A stretch of DNA of 64,000 bases from Macrobrachium rosenbergii (GCF_040412425.1 NC_089744.1:39397599-39461598); one strand, 5' to 3'; counted from the first letter of the stretch, positions 1 to 12,544 are shown. Made by a program: numbers and translations. The notes: generated from the letters alone by a model not told the origin.

Positions 1-2136
1 CGCCGACTGGACGTATTTTACATCGACAAAAGTTGTCTGTCAGGTGCCAAGTGGACGCAAAATACTGTACGTCGACTACAAAAAGTTTTTTAAATATTTG
101 CGGAAAAATAATTATAGGCCTCGTTTGAGGGATGCTGGGAGTTCGCGGATCACGCTGTTGTTTTGTTTACAAGCGTGACCCCGCTGCGCATGCGCGAATT
201 TCTTTCTTATCCCAAAAGAAAGCATCAGCTAACTCTGCTGAAAATCTCAGAAATTCTTTAGTCACTTTGTCATAATTTTTGCACCGTTTTATATTAGCCT
301 TTACATAGTTTTATATATGAAATTGTGCGTAATTTCATGTAGAATACAACAAAAAATAACTCATGGTTGTAGTCTTTATCAATTTTGACATATTTTCATA
401 TAAATCACGATAAGTGCCAAAATTTCAACCTTCAGTCAACTTTGACTCGACCGAAATGGTCGAAAAATGCAATTGTAAGCTAAAACTCTTACATTCTAGT
501 AATATTCAACCATTTACCTTCATTTTGCAACAAACAAGAAGTCTCTAGCACAATATTTTGATTTATGGTGAATTTTTGAAAAAAACTTTTTCCTTACGTC
601 CACGCTAACTCTGCTGAAAATCTTGTAAGAGCCTGAGGCCGTCTCTTCCAAACACGTGTGTGTTCGTGTGTTCGTCATCCATCGGAGTGGACAAGACAAC
701 AAGAGCATCTTGTTTTCTTTCTCTAAAGGAAAGCAATTTCAACCATACAATATTTCCGTCTGTTTCTCCCTAACCACTGTTGTCTTCATGTATGTACAAT
801 TACCACTACTTGCATTGCCATGCAAGCATTCTAATCATGTACTCATAATGTTCCAACAAATCTTCTGTATCAAACTGTGTGTATGTTTCTGTTTGTGAAG
901 ATGCCAAACGTCTCGCCACTCCGATGGACGATGAACACACACGTGTTTGGAAGAGACGGCGTCAGGCTCTTACAATCTCAGAAATTCTTTAGTCATTTTG
1001 TCGTAATTTTTGCACAGTTTTCTATTAGCCATTACATAAAGTTTTATATATGAAAATATGAGCAATTTCATGTAGAATACAAAAGAAAATAACTCATGGT
1101 CATAGCTTTTATCAATTTTGACATATTTTCATATAAATCATGATAAGTGCCAAAATTTCAACCTTCGGTCAACTTTGACTCGACCGAAATGGTAGAAAAA
1201 TGCAACTGTAAGCTAAAACTCTTACATTCTAGTAATATTCAATCAGTTACCTTCATTTTGCAACAAACAAGAAGTCTCTAGAACAATATTTCGATTTAGG
1301 GTGAATATTTGGAAAAACTTTTTCCTTAGGTCCGCATGCGCTAACTCTACTGAAAACCTCAGAAATTCTTTAGTCACTTTGTCATAATTTTTGCACCATT
1401 TTATATTAGCCATTACATAAAGTTTTATATATGGAAATGTGAGCAATTTCATGTAGAATACAACAAAAAATAATTCATGGTTGTAGCTTTTATCAGTTTG
1501 AAATATTTTCATATAAATCACGGTAAGTGCCAAAATTTCAACCTTCGGTCAACTTTGACTTGACCGAAATGGTCAAAAAATGCAATTGTAAGCTAAAACT
1601 CTTACATTCCAGTAATATTCAACCATTTACCTTCATTTTGCAACAAACGGGAAGTCTCTAGCACAATATTTCGATTTATGGTGAATTTTTTAAAAAACTT
1701 TTTTTACGCCGTAGCGCTTATTTAATTCATGCATCATTTTGTGATAATAATTTCTCGTGTTACTCTGATCATTTTACAATTTGTTATATACCAAAATCAT
1801 CTCAATTTAGTGTACAATACAACAAAAAAAAATAGCTCATTAGCTTTAACCGTTTTGCTCGCAGCGATTTTTTTTACAAAAATATATGAAATTTTTTTTC
1901 GAGCTGTCATATATTCCAATAATTATATATGATAATGATATTTTTTTCATTTCTGATGGTTGCATACTAAACTTCAGGCAATGAGAAAAAAAGGAGCCAA
2001 AAATGAACTCTTAATCTTAAAAACTAAGCGTGCTGTGATTTTTTGATAAAATCTTTCTTTCCTCTTCGGCGCTAACTCCCAAACCCCGCCGGCATACGGC
2101 AGACACTTTTGTAAATAGAGCCTCGGCGTTTAAGGG
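1..2136 (-). mobile_element. piggyBac-like non-autonomous element carrying satellite, copy A
   Basis: The right end is TCGGCGTTTAAGGG followed by TTAA (2137-2140), the inverted form of the left end of copies B and C. The left end begins inside the other terminus (CGCCGACTGGACG at base 1), so only about 8 bases are cut off. CCC..GGG termini next to TTAA fit the piggyBac superfamily; no transposase is encoded. The interior holds about four diverged units of the ~379-bp satellite (positions 200-1720) and is interrupted by another element at 624-974. A stretch at about 90-230 is not shared with copies B and C. Confidence 0.6.
624..974. mobile_element. 351-bp terminal-inverted-repeat element nested in satellite
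   Basis: Begins TGTAAGAGCCTGAGGCCGTC and ends with its near-perfect inverse; the inverted arms run about 60 bp, with small indels around the GTTCGTGTGTTCGTC stretch. It splits a satellite unit whose uninterrupted sequence (CTGAAAATCTCAGAAATTC) is seen at about 235-256. The 4-bp ATCT at 620-623 is repeated at 975-978 as a target-site duplication. It has no coding capacity and its superfamily is not recognised. Confidence 0.75.
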
Positions 2137-2369
2137 TTAAGAGGGGCTGCATAGCAGGGCTGGAGAAATGAAGCAAGAATGGAATTAGAATAAAAGGCTA
2201 AAAAGTGGTTGCAACTATGACCTAAGGGATGCTACACAGACTCATCAGATAATATTCAAGACTTTGTTATTATCACTAGGCAGTTTTACCAAACTACTGA
2301 AATTTGTGGTCTCATGCTACAAGATTAAGGAGCGCGCCAACTGCTGAATTTCAAGGAATTACCGAATTT

Positions 2370-2900
2370 TGGTTATTAACAGTTTTAAACTGTTTTATGT
2401 ATGAACTATATCCTGAAGCATTAATGCTAAAAACAATTTCTAGATTGGTTTATTGAAAATTTTGTTCATCGCTTGTATGGCACTGTGAACCACAAATTGT
2501 AAAAAAAACTTGTAAAAAAGTCTGTATGAATAATTCTGGATAGGATCAAGTGAATTATACCCTGTTTTTGACTAAATAAACAAATCTTGACCTATTATTG
2601 TAAAAAATAAAGCATTATTGCTAAAAAAATTTTTTTAGATTGGTTCATGGACAATTTTGATCATCACTTGCATGGCACTGTGAACGACAAATTGTAAAAA
2701 ACGTACAAAAAAGTCTGTATGACTAATCCTGGATAGGATCAAGTGGGTTATACACTGTTTTGGACTGTTTTACATGTAAATAAGCATATCTTGAAGCGTT
2801 ACTGCTAAAAATAAAAATGTTTAGATTGGTTCATGGACAATTTTGTTCATCACTTGTACAGCACTGTGAACGACATGTAAAAAAGTGGCAAAATAACTGG
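2370..2900. repeat. ~190-bp tandem repeat, three copies
   Basis: Units start near 2442, 2637 and 2823 with AGATTGGTT, then a conserved block (TTGTTCATCACTTG, GGCACTGTGAAC, TCTGTATGA, TGGATAGGATCAAGTG). Spacing is 195 and 186 bp. AT-rich and non-coding, in the intron downstream of USP24 exon 10. Confidence 0.75.
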
Positions 2901-3905
2901 TACAAAAATAACTGTCACCCACTAAAATATCCCATTCTCTCTAGTGGTAGCATCATAGAGAAATGGGTTATAATGATATAGGGGTAACTCACTCAAGATG
3001 TCCTGATTCTCTCAGGATTTTTGTTTTGCTGTTTTCTCGAAACTTACTTTTTTCAAAACGTAATGCTTTTTTCTCCAAAAAGACTGAACCAAATTCAATG
3101 AAACTCTTACAAAATGTTGTGATCTTTATATTGTTGCTGGGAAAATAATTTTTTAGAGCAACTTTTTTTTTTTGCAAATTATATTTGAAAAGTGATGTCA
3201 TGATTTTTTCAACTAAAAAAAAAAATTAACTGAGGTTGAATTTCTAGGTTTCCCCTTGAGAGATTTTCATTATTAGTTGTAAAATAAGTGGTAAAAATCT
3301 AAAGCAAATCCCTTCAATCATAAGGTAGTAACTGTCATTTACTTTATAATTGTGCCTTATGACATAGGCATGCCCCTTAAGAAGAGTTTAAGTCTCGCCA
3401 GCTGAATGTTTTTATACATTTACTGTGGGTGTGTAAAAGCCACTGATCTATAGCCTGGCCTAAACACATCAGATAAGACTCCTGAGGGAAACACTGTTGG
3501 CTCCAATAGACAGAACAATAGAAGTGCAGGCTCTTGTCCAAAAACAATATAAATGAACTACAGGACTTAACCCCCTTGCACACACAAAAAAGATTGTAAT
3601 TCTAGAAACCATACTTGAAGAAGAGCAGATAATCCAAGAGTACTGGTTTAATTTCAAGAATGTTTATCAATCTGCTGAAAAATTACTACTGGGATGAGGA
3701 CAAGACAAAAGCAAAAGGTACATACCTACAAATTTCAGGGAGGAGGTAAATAATGCAAATTAGAATGTGATAAGTATTCCAGTCTAGATAATGAGGTTAA
3801 AACATTGCTCAAGAGGAGATGAGATAGAATGTTTTAACAAACAGGGTAATAATGTTCACAAAGCCATGTACTCAAGGAGTAACAATGTTGTTAGGTTAGC
3901 CTACA
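2901..3905. other. Intronic sequence, nothing recognised
   Basis: AT-rich, with short A and T runs. No conserved reading frame, no inverted ends and no similarity to other parts of the window was seen. Confidence 0.5.
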
Positions 3906-3909
3906 GAAA

Positions 3910-5050
3910 TGAAAAATTTTTACGTAATTTGTAATTTTCCTAACATACAAACCTGAGGCTTTACATAGGGGATTTACTATCAGCGCAAGCTGAACCCTGC
4001 CGTTTAACTGAAAACAAAGTGGATATTGGTAGCTGGCTACAGGTGGAAGGGGAGGAATCACCGCCATCCAGTCGGTACACATTCACTTTATTTTTTGGCC
4101 CAGGAAGCAGAATGAGGGGTGGCTAGGTGGGCCATTTATGGAACGACCTCAGGTTTGTATGTTAGGAAAAATGACAAAATTTGTATTTTTCCTAACATAC
4201 AAACCTGAAGTCTTTACATATGGATAACTTTCGGTGAAGCTGGAAAGTCCGGCTGTTCAAATTTTGCAAGGCAGTTATGGTAACAGTTACCTATGGAAGT
4301 ACCACCCACCCAACCGGTATGCATTCAATCACTTCAGTTTACCTTTTGGACCAGGTCAAAGAATGAGGGGTGGTAAGAAGTGGGCCTTTTATGTAAAGAG
4401 CTTAAGTTTGTATGTTAGGAAAAATACAAATTAATTAAAAATTTGTCATTTGTTCCTACACGAATATCAACCCTCGGTCTTTACACATGGAGACTTACTA
4501 TTGGAGGGAGGATTCCAAGTAATTCTCTGAACTGACTGGTAGTTCAGCTCACCTGGTATTCTCTGCCTGGTCATGTAAGAGCAAAGGAAGGATGCCATAC
4601 CTCTGATCTGTTGAACATGTGGGATGTTAAACTGCCAGACTTCTGGGCACTTTGAATCAAAGGGAAGTATGCTTGAACCAACAGGTGCAGACGAACCCAC
4701 AATGTCGAAGACTACGTAGCTAAAAAACCAACTGGCTTGTCCATAGCCAGTCCTTCTCTCTCCTTGCTAGAGAGAAGTAAGGAAATGCATCTGTTAATCC
4801 AAACAAAATAAAGGATTATAGAAAGGATGCTCAAGTCATCCAGACCACCTGCATACACGCCAGTCCAGCTTGTGATGGCTTGTTCACTCTTCCTCCATCC
4901 ACTGGAAGAGGACAGAAAGCAAGAGGAAGGTAGGAAGCCAGTCCCGCCCATACCTTCTCCTTGTAGCCACAAACCTTAAGCGAGATGTAGCCTGTCCTAA
5001 GGAGTTGGGTAAACTACATGACTTACTGACCAATTATTTCTTTCCAGAAC
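3910..5050 (-). mobile_element. DIRS-like terminal region with doubled hairpin, truncated body
   Basis: Contains two successive inverted-repeat modules built from the core AATTTGTATTTTTCCTAACA: one at about 3915-4180 and a second at about 4180-4440. A body follows (Leu-rich non-coding, GCTAGAGAGA at about 4766, GGGTAAACTACATGACTTAC near 5005) that matches the bodies at 43.6-44.2 kb and 15.6-15.95 kb. Those copies lead into tyrosine-recombinase sequence, so this is the 3' end of a minus-coded DIRS-like retrotransposon. Similarity stops near 5050, before any recombinase. Confidence 0.6.
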
Positions 5051-5977
5051 CTACATTTCAGATCTAGTTTGCCTCTGGACTTCCCTGTCTCCTTGCATGT
5101 CTGTTGTCAGCCCTGCTGCTCGCCGTGAAGTTGGACGGCGGCGTGTTCCACTCAGACCCTGGGAGCCCCTCTACGTTCTCTTCACTCTCCCAGTGTTGCC
5201 ATTTCATGTATCGTGGTACCTCATCCACTCATTAGTTCTGTGTAGAAGTTTGGAACTGAACCACTTCTCTCGGCCGTGCGTTCCTTTCAGAGCCTGGGAG
5301 CCCCTTTTATGTGGTGACTTAAGGGGCTGATCCCCTCCTGGTATGGTGGGGCAAGCTATATGGTAGGTGCGCAGCTGAAGTCATCATTCAGGGGTACAAA
5401 TCTTAGACAAACTGCTTCTCCGATGTAGCCTTCGTCTGCTTTGTGGCTTCTTGACTCCCTTCCGATGTTTTGTCATCCAGTGCCCTTCACTTTGGCTGCC
5501 CTTGTCCTATGAAATAAACTTGTACTATTACACAATTGTTAAAATTGTTTATTTCCACTCTTACACCTAATAATTTCTGCTCTGGTAAGAGTCGTCTGCT
5601 CCTGTGATATCACGGATGGGATTGTGATGTCATAGCTAGTTCTTGTGACATCATTAACCGATTCCTCCAACGTAGTTTCAATCGATCAACTCTGCCTTTC
5701 AAGAGAAGTACGACCCGTCTTCCGCCAGACTTTGTGAATTTTTGGGAATTCTTCGCTGTTTCTTCACATATCCATGTACTGGTGTATGGCCCTCCGGCTG
5801 CAGTGAAGTCGAAGAAGAGAATCCTTTCACCTTCACCTTCTTCAATCGGTGCTCTCCCTCGGCAACGGACTTGGATTTTTCATGTGGTGGGCTATCTCCG
5901 GGATCCTGCGACACAGACCAACAGGTGCAACGGTTTCCTCGTATTCGGCAAGTTGAAAAGGTAACATGTCACCTATA

Positions 5978-6214
5978 CAGGCAGTCCCCGGTTATCAGTG
6001 GGGGTCACGCTCCCGACGGCGTGACCATAACCAAAAATCGCCGATAACCAAAAATCAGCAATAATAGCGTCAATCCCCAGGGATCGGAGCTGATAACCGG
6101 GGGTCGGCACAGCCGGTAAGTGGGGATCAGTGCCAATAACTCGAGATCGGTGCCAAAAATCCGGTTATCATTGTCACTAAACAAACCGGATCGCCGATAA
6201 CCATGGACTGCCTG
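5978..6214. mobile_element. MITE, family with CAGGCAGTCCCCGGTTAT ends
   Basis: 237 bp, starting CAGGCAGTCCCCGGTTATC and ending with an inverted copy (ATAACCATGGACTGCCTG). Flanked by TA on both sides (5976-5977 and 6215-6216), the usual target duplication of Tc1/mariner and pogo-type elements. The interior consists of repeats of CGATAACC-type words. Same family as 30341-30642. Confidence 0.8.
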
Positions 6215-7224
6215 TACTTACTTCAGGATTGTCCCCCGATCTAGTATCTCCTCCACCTGTGTTTCCATGGACACTTGGGTAGAAGGAGCAACCGACGTTC
6301 ATCCTGTACGTGACTCTGTGGCTCCTTCCGAGTTCTTTGGTTTCTTTAGAAATCTGAGGCATGGAGGATGCTTGTCTCAAGTGGGACATTCGGTTTTCTT
6401 CAGAGCTCCAAGCCGACGTTTCTCGCCAGGTGTTCAAGATAGCAGTGGAGATTCTAGCAGACGTTCCAGCCAGAGTTGAGGCAATTTGTTCGCTGGACAT
6501 GAGAGATTCTGGATGTTTGGGGATGCGTTTCCAGCATAGACTTTGTCGCCTTGACCCTCGCACGTTCCTGACTTGGTTCCTGTAGTTCCAGATATCCACG
6601 GACATGACTAGGTTCGAGGTTCATCTTCCCATGTTCAAGGACATCCAGCCAAGAAATGATGCGCTTTCTGTTGATGTACATGAGGGATTCTGCATGGCCA
6701 TGGATGTGTTTCCACCCTGACTGTTGTCGACTCGATGTTCAAATGTTTGTGACATTCTTCACCGTCTTTCCACACTCTTCCAGACGACCGTCTGATTTTC
6801 AAGCTTTCTTGGCCATGTCCTGTCGCACTTATGTGCAGTTGGTTCAAACCGAACATTCGGACATGACAGCATGGACGTGTGTCCGTATATTGGTATATGG
6901 CCATCACAAGGGGGTGATGTTGGAGTTGTCTCAAGATAGTGTGTCTGGGAATAGACCATCGACATCGCTCAAGTGAAGGGTTGAGAAGAAAATGGGGGGC
7001 CCAGTCCACATTGAAGCACCGTTTCCCTTCTGTTCATTGCCTCATTCTTTCTGTCGGACGCAGAGCAGTGTTTTAACTTCTAGGGACATCTAGAGTGGAG
7101 CCGAATCACATCCACAGCCGTACGCATTCTGCCCACGGCCATGCTAGTCACGTCCACACCTGTCAGCGACAACCGACCACCGTTCGAGGGCTGAGACACA
7201 TCCTTTTGCCCTCGTACGTGGTCA

Positions 7225-7335
7225 TGACTTTATCAAGTCTGTCCGCAGATGTGACTCTTAACACGTCCGCGGACATGACTCTTAACATCTCCACGGACAT
7301 AACTCTTCATGATTCTGAGGACGTGACTCGTCAAG
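7225..7335 (+). repeat. ~27-bp minisatellite, about four units
   Basis: Units resembling TCCGCGGACATGACTCTTAA repeat in tandem with small changes (GATGTGACTCTTAACACG, GACATGACTCTTAACATC, GACATAACTCTTCATG, GACGTGACTCGTCAAG). Confidence 0.65.
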
Positions 7336-7520
7336 AGTGGGGGATGTTGGGAGTCCTTCGTGTCAGAAGAGGTCTTCTGTTTCCATTCAAGACACCTCTC
7401 TCTCCCTTTTCCTTACGGTGTTTACCTTCACCATAGGAAATGGAGGATTTGAAGAAAAGTTTTTCCTTCCCCTTATGAAGTTGTTATTGATCTCATTTGT
7501 GAGTTCAATAATATTCATAT

Positions 7521-8700
7521 ATAGTTCTGAAGTTTAATCCCCACCTGTGATCACTCCTACTGCTGTTGAAGCTCTTCTCAGCTCTCTCAGCTCAAGAAAG
7601 GATTCAAGACACCTCTGGATTTTCTTGGCTAAATACAGATGAGGAAATATTTCTTGTTCCTCAAGAACTTGGTGGGATTAGTAGCCTAGTCTACATGACA
7701 TCAGAGGGATAAGTTTCTCTCTGGCATTTAAGAGGAACTTGTCTGTTCATAGAAATTTGAATGCTGGTTCTTGACTTTGTTGGACCGCTTTCACTTCCTT
7801 CTACCAGAAGGACTTTGCCACAGGTCCTTGGAAACTTTTTCCTCAGATCCAGTGATGGCTGCTCAACAAACTGTGTATCTCATCTAGTGTCCCAGGCAGG
7901 ACAGTTTTATCTTGCCTAAGGTGATAGTGTGGAAGAGGGAGTGAGTGAGATGTCTGGTCTCTTTTCTTTCCCTTTTTTTCCTTTCTTCTTGACCTGCAGA
8001 CAGTTTTGAAGAATGACACATCATAAGCTGGAACTGGCTTGATGCAGATGAGTTGTAGTCAGGCTATTACAGCATTTTTCTCTCTCCAGCAAGGGGAGTG
8101 AGGAGGCAATTCCACTGCATGTGGCTGACATGGTTTGTTGTTTTGTGTTAGCCCCCATGGCCCTTCTCTAATGGAGGATGATGGCAGCTTAGGTACCAAT
8201 AGATTCTAGCATTACTGGGCAGGCAGCCATCCAATTACTCAGGCATGCGCGGTACGACCATCTTTCATCTATGAAACTGGTGTGACTCAGCCCATTTCAG
8301 ATGGAGTTAGACTATTCATACTTAATGGGTTTGTAACAACACACAGCAATCTATTATTTTTTCTTACTGAGTCATTCCAAGTATTTTATTTTTCTATTGG
8401 GAGTTTGTGCAACGTCTGTTAGAGTCAAATAATATATACCAAGGTTTTTAATAAATACCCAATTACAATACATTAACTTTGCCAGACCACAGAGTCAAAA
8501 TAATTGACTCTCATAGGGAATAGTCATCATACAATACTCTCTTGATATTCTTGTTACCAGACAAGAATTTGGTTGACTTATTCTTGATAAGCTAGCAGTT
8601 ACTGTAAAAGAGACTCTTTAACTTCTGGAGCAAATGAAGATACCTTCTCAGAAATAACATTCATAAGAACCTAGAATTATCCTAACCACAACAAACATGT
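7521..8700. other. Intronic sequence, nothing recognised
   Basis: Between the decayed retroelement and USP24 exon 10. No open frame with recognisable motifs was seen on either strand. In particular there is no minus-strand block resembling the next USP24 catalytic exon. Confidence 0.5.
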
Positions 8701-8709
8701 AAGTCATAC

Positions 8710-8851
8710 CTTTTGATTGCACTTTTCACAATAGTATGCATTATCACCTTCCAAAAGTTCCCCTTTAACAAACTGGTCCAAAGAATCTTGGAGATCATGG
8801 CATTTTGTGACAGTCAAGTTCAGAGCTAAGAAAGGTTCTTCACGTTCGTAC
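8710..8851 (-). CDS. USP24: USP24 exon 10 of 10: fingers zinc-ribbon region
   Basis: 142 bp, acceptor TTCTCAG, donor GTATGA, phase 2 in and phase 0 out. Reads [20 protein letters not shown], then [20 protein letters not shown] and KCNQK. The second CxxC pair (CEKC) completes the fingers zinc-ribbon pattern begun in exon 9. No exon with the next conserved block (VKR..IK.LP..L.IHL.RF) was found in the remaining 8.7 kb, so the following intron probably runs past the left window edge. The catalytic His and Asn are therefore not in this window. Confidence 0.97.
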
Positions 8852-8859
8852 CTGAGAAG

Positions 8860-9780
8860 AAAGTATATACAACGATTAAGTAATGAGTGCTCAATTTTCA
8901 TGATATTCTATTTATCTGCTAGACTGTTATGCTCCAGTAAAAACAGTGAAGCACATACTACACCTTTAACATATGGCAAAAGAGAAGCTACTATTTTTTA
9001 ATGTTGAATCTCAACAAATAGCATTTGTTTTAGACTTGCAAGGATTTAGATAAAAACATGGATACAATGTAAAAATGAATTAGTGATAAATACTGAATAT
9101 AAAACACATTGGTGACAGACAACTTTACATCAACAACTCTATGGAGGAGGGCTAACACTTACAGAATAGTACAAATTCTTTGAAGCATCCCTTCAGCCCA
9201 AGCTCCATTGCTTTCTGCATTTTACTTCCCATTCATTCCACTCAATTTCTTGCTACTTGGCTCTCAAACTTCTTTACAGTTACGTTACTCCAATTTTCAC
9301 CAGTCATTAAAGAACAAATTCTTTCAGAGGAACCCAATGAACTCTAGAAATGACTCAGTAGCCTCCTTCAACTAATTTACCAAAATGACATTTTATAATA
9401 AAATAAAGTTTTATATATACTTACCAAGTAATTACATAGCTAATGTTTCTAGTATGTGTTTATGTGTTTTGTATGATAAATAAATGATTTACCTAATAAT
9501 AAATACTCATTTTCAAATATTAAAAAGATTAATAAGATTAAATAATAATAATAATATAACTGTAATTACAAAATTTATACATTTCTCTAGTAAATTATAT
9601 GATACTTTACACAAACAAACATCATTTCCCGATCTTTTGTGAAACCTTTGAGGAGAGTGGCGAAGGCAAAGCTGTCAAATATGTCAATTGTTGCCCACAG
9701 CGTGTCAAAGGATTTCTATGCACTATCTCTCTTTCTTTTTCCTTCATAAATCATGAGTTTCCATCTTTTGATATCTAACA
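8860..9780. other. Intron with a short DIRS-end fragment
   Basis: Intron between exons 9 and 10. At about 9395-9470 lies a fragment (AATAAAGTTTTATATATACT then TACCAAGTAATTACATAGCT) of the terminal repeat seen at 62585-62640. Nothing else was recognised. Confidence 0.55.
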
Positions 9781-9787
9781 TAATAAT

Positions 9788-9935
9788 AACTCTCTCTCTC
9801 TCTCTCTCTCTCTCTGAATAATTTAACTTGATATTTAATAAATACAGTAATTTCACACTCTTAAGTAAGGTAATAATTCTCTCTCTCTTCTCTATTTTAA
9901 GAAAGGACTCTCTCTCTCTCTCTCTCTCTCTCTGA
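9788..9935. repeat. CT microsatellites
   Basis: Two CT runs (about 9790-9815 and 9908-9932) separated by a short AT-rich spacer with a third, broken run. Confidence 0.9.
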
Positions 9936-10246
9936 TAAATAAGTAATTATTTCTCTGTACGTAAGGACAAAATCTTTTACCTCTCTCATTAGAACTGTAG
10001 ATGGGCAAGTGTGGCAAATAAGTTCTAAAACACAGACATAATAATTACGAGTTGTACTAGTCCAAATAAAAAACACTAGTTTGTTCATGAAAAAGTATTT
10101 CAGAACAAAGAGAAAGAGATACAGAATAAAGAAGTTCTTAAAAACGAGGTTGAGAAGATTTTTAAAAATAGATTGGTCGGAAGGGGAGAGAGAGAAATTC
10201 TCTTCCAACTCTCCATTTTCATGTCAACCATTTTTTCTTTTTTTAA

Positions 10247-11044
10247 CCCTTAAGGGACGGCATAATTTATCAATGTGCAGCACCCCAGACCGGGGAAACT
10301 TTGAGGTCGGCAAAATAAAATAAATAAAAAAATCACATCAATGGAAAGAGAATGACAAGTACATTCACACTGTATAAATAAAAAAATTCTTAAAAATTTT
10401 CCATACCTCCCACGAGAAGTTGAAAATGACTATTTACAACCCCTTGTGGGGCCTCATTTACAAGACAATCGTAAATTTTACCAAATTATATATGTTTTCT
10501 CTAATAAATAAGTTTTTTGGATTTTGTAAAATTATTATTACTGATCACACAATATCAAAACATATAAGAAATAAAAGCAGTAACAAATTTTTTGCATATT
10601 TGTTGTAAAATATTCATGTAAGTTTACGAGAAGGAAGATTCAGTAACTTTTTTTTTACTTTTACATGCTTTTTCTAATATATCTTTGCAATTTTCTTTGT
10701 AAAATTACATTTACAACCGACATACTATCGTAAATGACAAAAACAAAAAACAACAGCAACCCCTTCGTATATTTACAAGCAAATTTACAAAGACTCATGT
10801 GAGATAGAGAGATGCAGTGCCTTCTCCCTTGAAGTCATAAGCATTACTGATACTGGCCTAACTCTCATGTCTGTATAAAAGTTGCCATTAGTGAATTTAT
10901 AGCATATAGAAGTATTGGCACCTTTGTTTCGAATCATTATTACCATAACAGTGGTGCGTAATTCTGCTTCACACTGAAGCGCAATCCGTCCACCTCCCCA
11001 AACCTGTTTTACTTCACACTGAAGCTCAATCCGTCCCCTAAGGG
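10247..11044. mobile_element. piggyBac-like MITE with CCCTTAAGGGACGG ends
   Basis: 798 bp bounded by TTAA on both sides (10243-10246 and 11045-11048). The left end is CCCTTAAGGGACGG and the right end CCGTCCCCTAAGGG, an inverted pair that is itself partly palindromic. The right side carries a direct repeat (TTCACACTGAAGC..CAATCCGTCC) twice. Non-coding. The TTAA target and CCC start are shared with the satellite-bearing elements, but the rest differs. Confidence 0.65.
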
Positions 11045-11048
11045 TTAA

Positions 11049-12130
11049 GAGTAATGTATTAAGCTAACTTTTAAATGAAATTATAGTAACTTTAATTTTA
11101 TTTAAAAGTTAGCTTAATACTTTGGGAGCATGATTTGGTCACATTTAGGTCATATTTAGTGTTTAAACTCTAAAAGTAAGCAATTATTAGCATTTTTTGA
11201 GACTGTGCCACACTTACGCAAAAATTCATCTTGCATGAGGGGTTCTGGAACCTAACCTCTCGTAAGTTTGGGGTATGACTGTATAAGGTGAAAATGGTTT
11301 TCTTACCTTTATTATCAGTTTATTTCATAATGTGAATCTTTTCATGTATGTCAGTGGTTATCACGCCTAGGCTGAGGCTAGCCTACCGATAAACATCACT
11401 TAGGGGGGGAAAAAAAAAAAAAAATCTTTTCTTCAACAGACAATCAGCTTTAATGGACAACCTTTACCCCCTATTAGTCCATTAAAGCGTGGTTTCACTG
11501 TAGTTCAAATTTCTTTTGATTACATTAAGGTCAAGTCTTCTACTCCCCACAGATAACCCTAAGACATCCTTTTACCCTATTAACATTTTATGCTTCGAGT
11601 TGTCCATAATCCACAGTAAAAAGTACTATATTAGAAAAGGACTGCTGCTCATGCAACATCTAATAATAATTAAAAAAGACTCTAAATGGAAATAATATTT
11701 GCATGAAATCTATTCTGTGAAGTCTGATGAGCTACTTGAAGAATGCACACAACTTTATACTTTCAGCATTTAAGACATTGTTCCCTAAATAATGTAACCC
11801 AAGAGGCTATCAAATTAAAAACTAATTCCAAGTCCATTTTTCCTCATTAATAGTATCCAAATCAAACTCTAACACAGGAAATTATTTGGAATCACAACCA
11901 CGTTCACACCTTGAGACCAAGGCACCTAAGTGCAGTGCTGTAAGTAAGTCCATTTTACACTTTAAGTATCTATTAATTTTCTCACTGGTTGCTAATGGCC
12001 TACAACCCATTCCAATTAGGTTTCTTATAAAGCAATCTTGAATATCTTTAAAAGGTCATACAGTAATTGCTTTAAAATAACAAAATTTCCGAAATAAAAT
12101 GGATAAAAATGCACATAAGATACAGTACTA
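11049..12130. other. Intronic sequence, nothing recognised
   Basis: AT-rich intron between exons 9 and 10 with a short A run near 11410. An inverted pair (TTAAGCTAACTTTTAAATGA versus TTTAAAAGTTAGCTTAATAC) at about 11057-11122 can form a hairpin. No coding or element signal. Confidence 0.5.
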
Positions 12131-12132
12131 AC

Positions 12133-12268
12133 CTGTGGGGACAATCTTGACATATTCTCTGGATAGAGTATACACCTTCAAATCTTCTTGCAAAGACACT
12201 CTCTTGTCCTTTACTTTTGAGATACTCATCAACTTGTTCTGTCAGCCTTGTATAAAACTCAAATGCAT
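12133..12268 (-). CDS. USP24: USP24 exon 9 of 10 in window
   Basis: 136 bp, acceptor TTCTAG, donor GTTAGT, following an intron of only 148 bp. Reads (D)AFEFYTRLTEQVDEYLKSKG, then FARRFEGVYSIQRICQDCPH. The QQDAFEF motif and the first CxxC pair (CQDC) of the fingers sub-domain are visible. Ends in phase 2; AG plus G from exon 10 gives the Arg of CPHR. Confidence 0.97.
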
Positions 12269-12416
12269 CTAGAAGACAAAGTAAAAAACAGTTAATGGGG
12301 TATAGATAATTAAAAATGCACTCCATAATATCTTAAAAGAAATCCGTTATTAATATCTCTCTAATCTTAAAATTGACATGATTATACTTTCTAAAAACTA
12401 CAATAAGCAAACTAAC

Positions 12417-12544
12417 CCTGTTGTTCTCGAACATTGACTGGCTGACCATCCATTCTGAAGCACTTCCAAAATTGATCTGGTACATAGTACTGTAACTGTG
12501 ATTCCATTAAATGGCCAAATACTGTTTGCAGCTGGTAAAACAAG
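12417..12544 (-). CDS. USP24: USP24 exon 8 of 10 in window
   Basis: 128 bp. The acceptor TTTGCAG at 12545-12546 was chosen over a nearer CCAG because it restores [16 protein letters not shown], matching the family block FYQVQSLFGHLMES. Continues [14 protein letters not shown] and [13 protein letters not shown]; donor GTTAGT. The final G is completed by exon 9 to give the Asp of QQDAFEF. The exon is too short and in the wrong frame for a simple open-frame scan to show it cleanly. Confidence 0.95.

Larger units (their letters stand above)
5540..7520 (+). other. Decayed retroelement-like sequence
   Basis: GC-richer than the surrounding intron. The stretch 6650-7050 is similar, in inverted orientation, to 18970-19530 inside the large DIRS-like element; both contain GATTCTGCATGGCCATGGA and many CATGGACGTGT-type words. 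Its orientation is opposite to the DIRS end at 3.9-5.05 kb, so it is either a separate insertion or an internal rearrangement. No intact frame. Confidence 0.4.

Noticed and set aside
12417..12533. Nearer acceptor CCAG for exon 8
   Set aside because: It breaks the reading phase from exon 7 and removes the conserved LFYQ residues; the acceptor at 12545-12546 keeps both.
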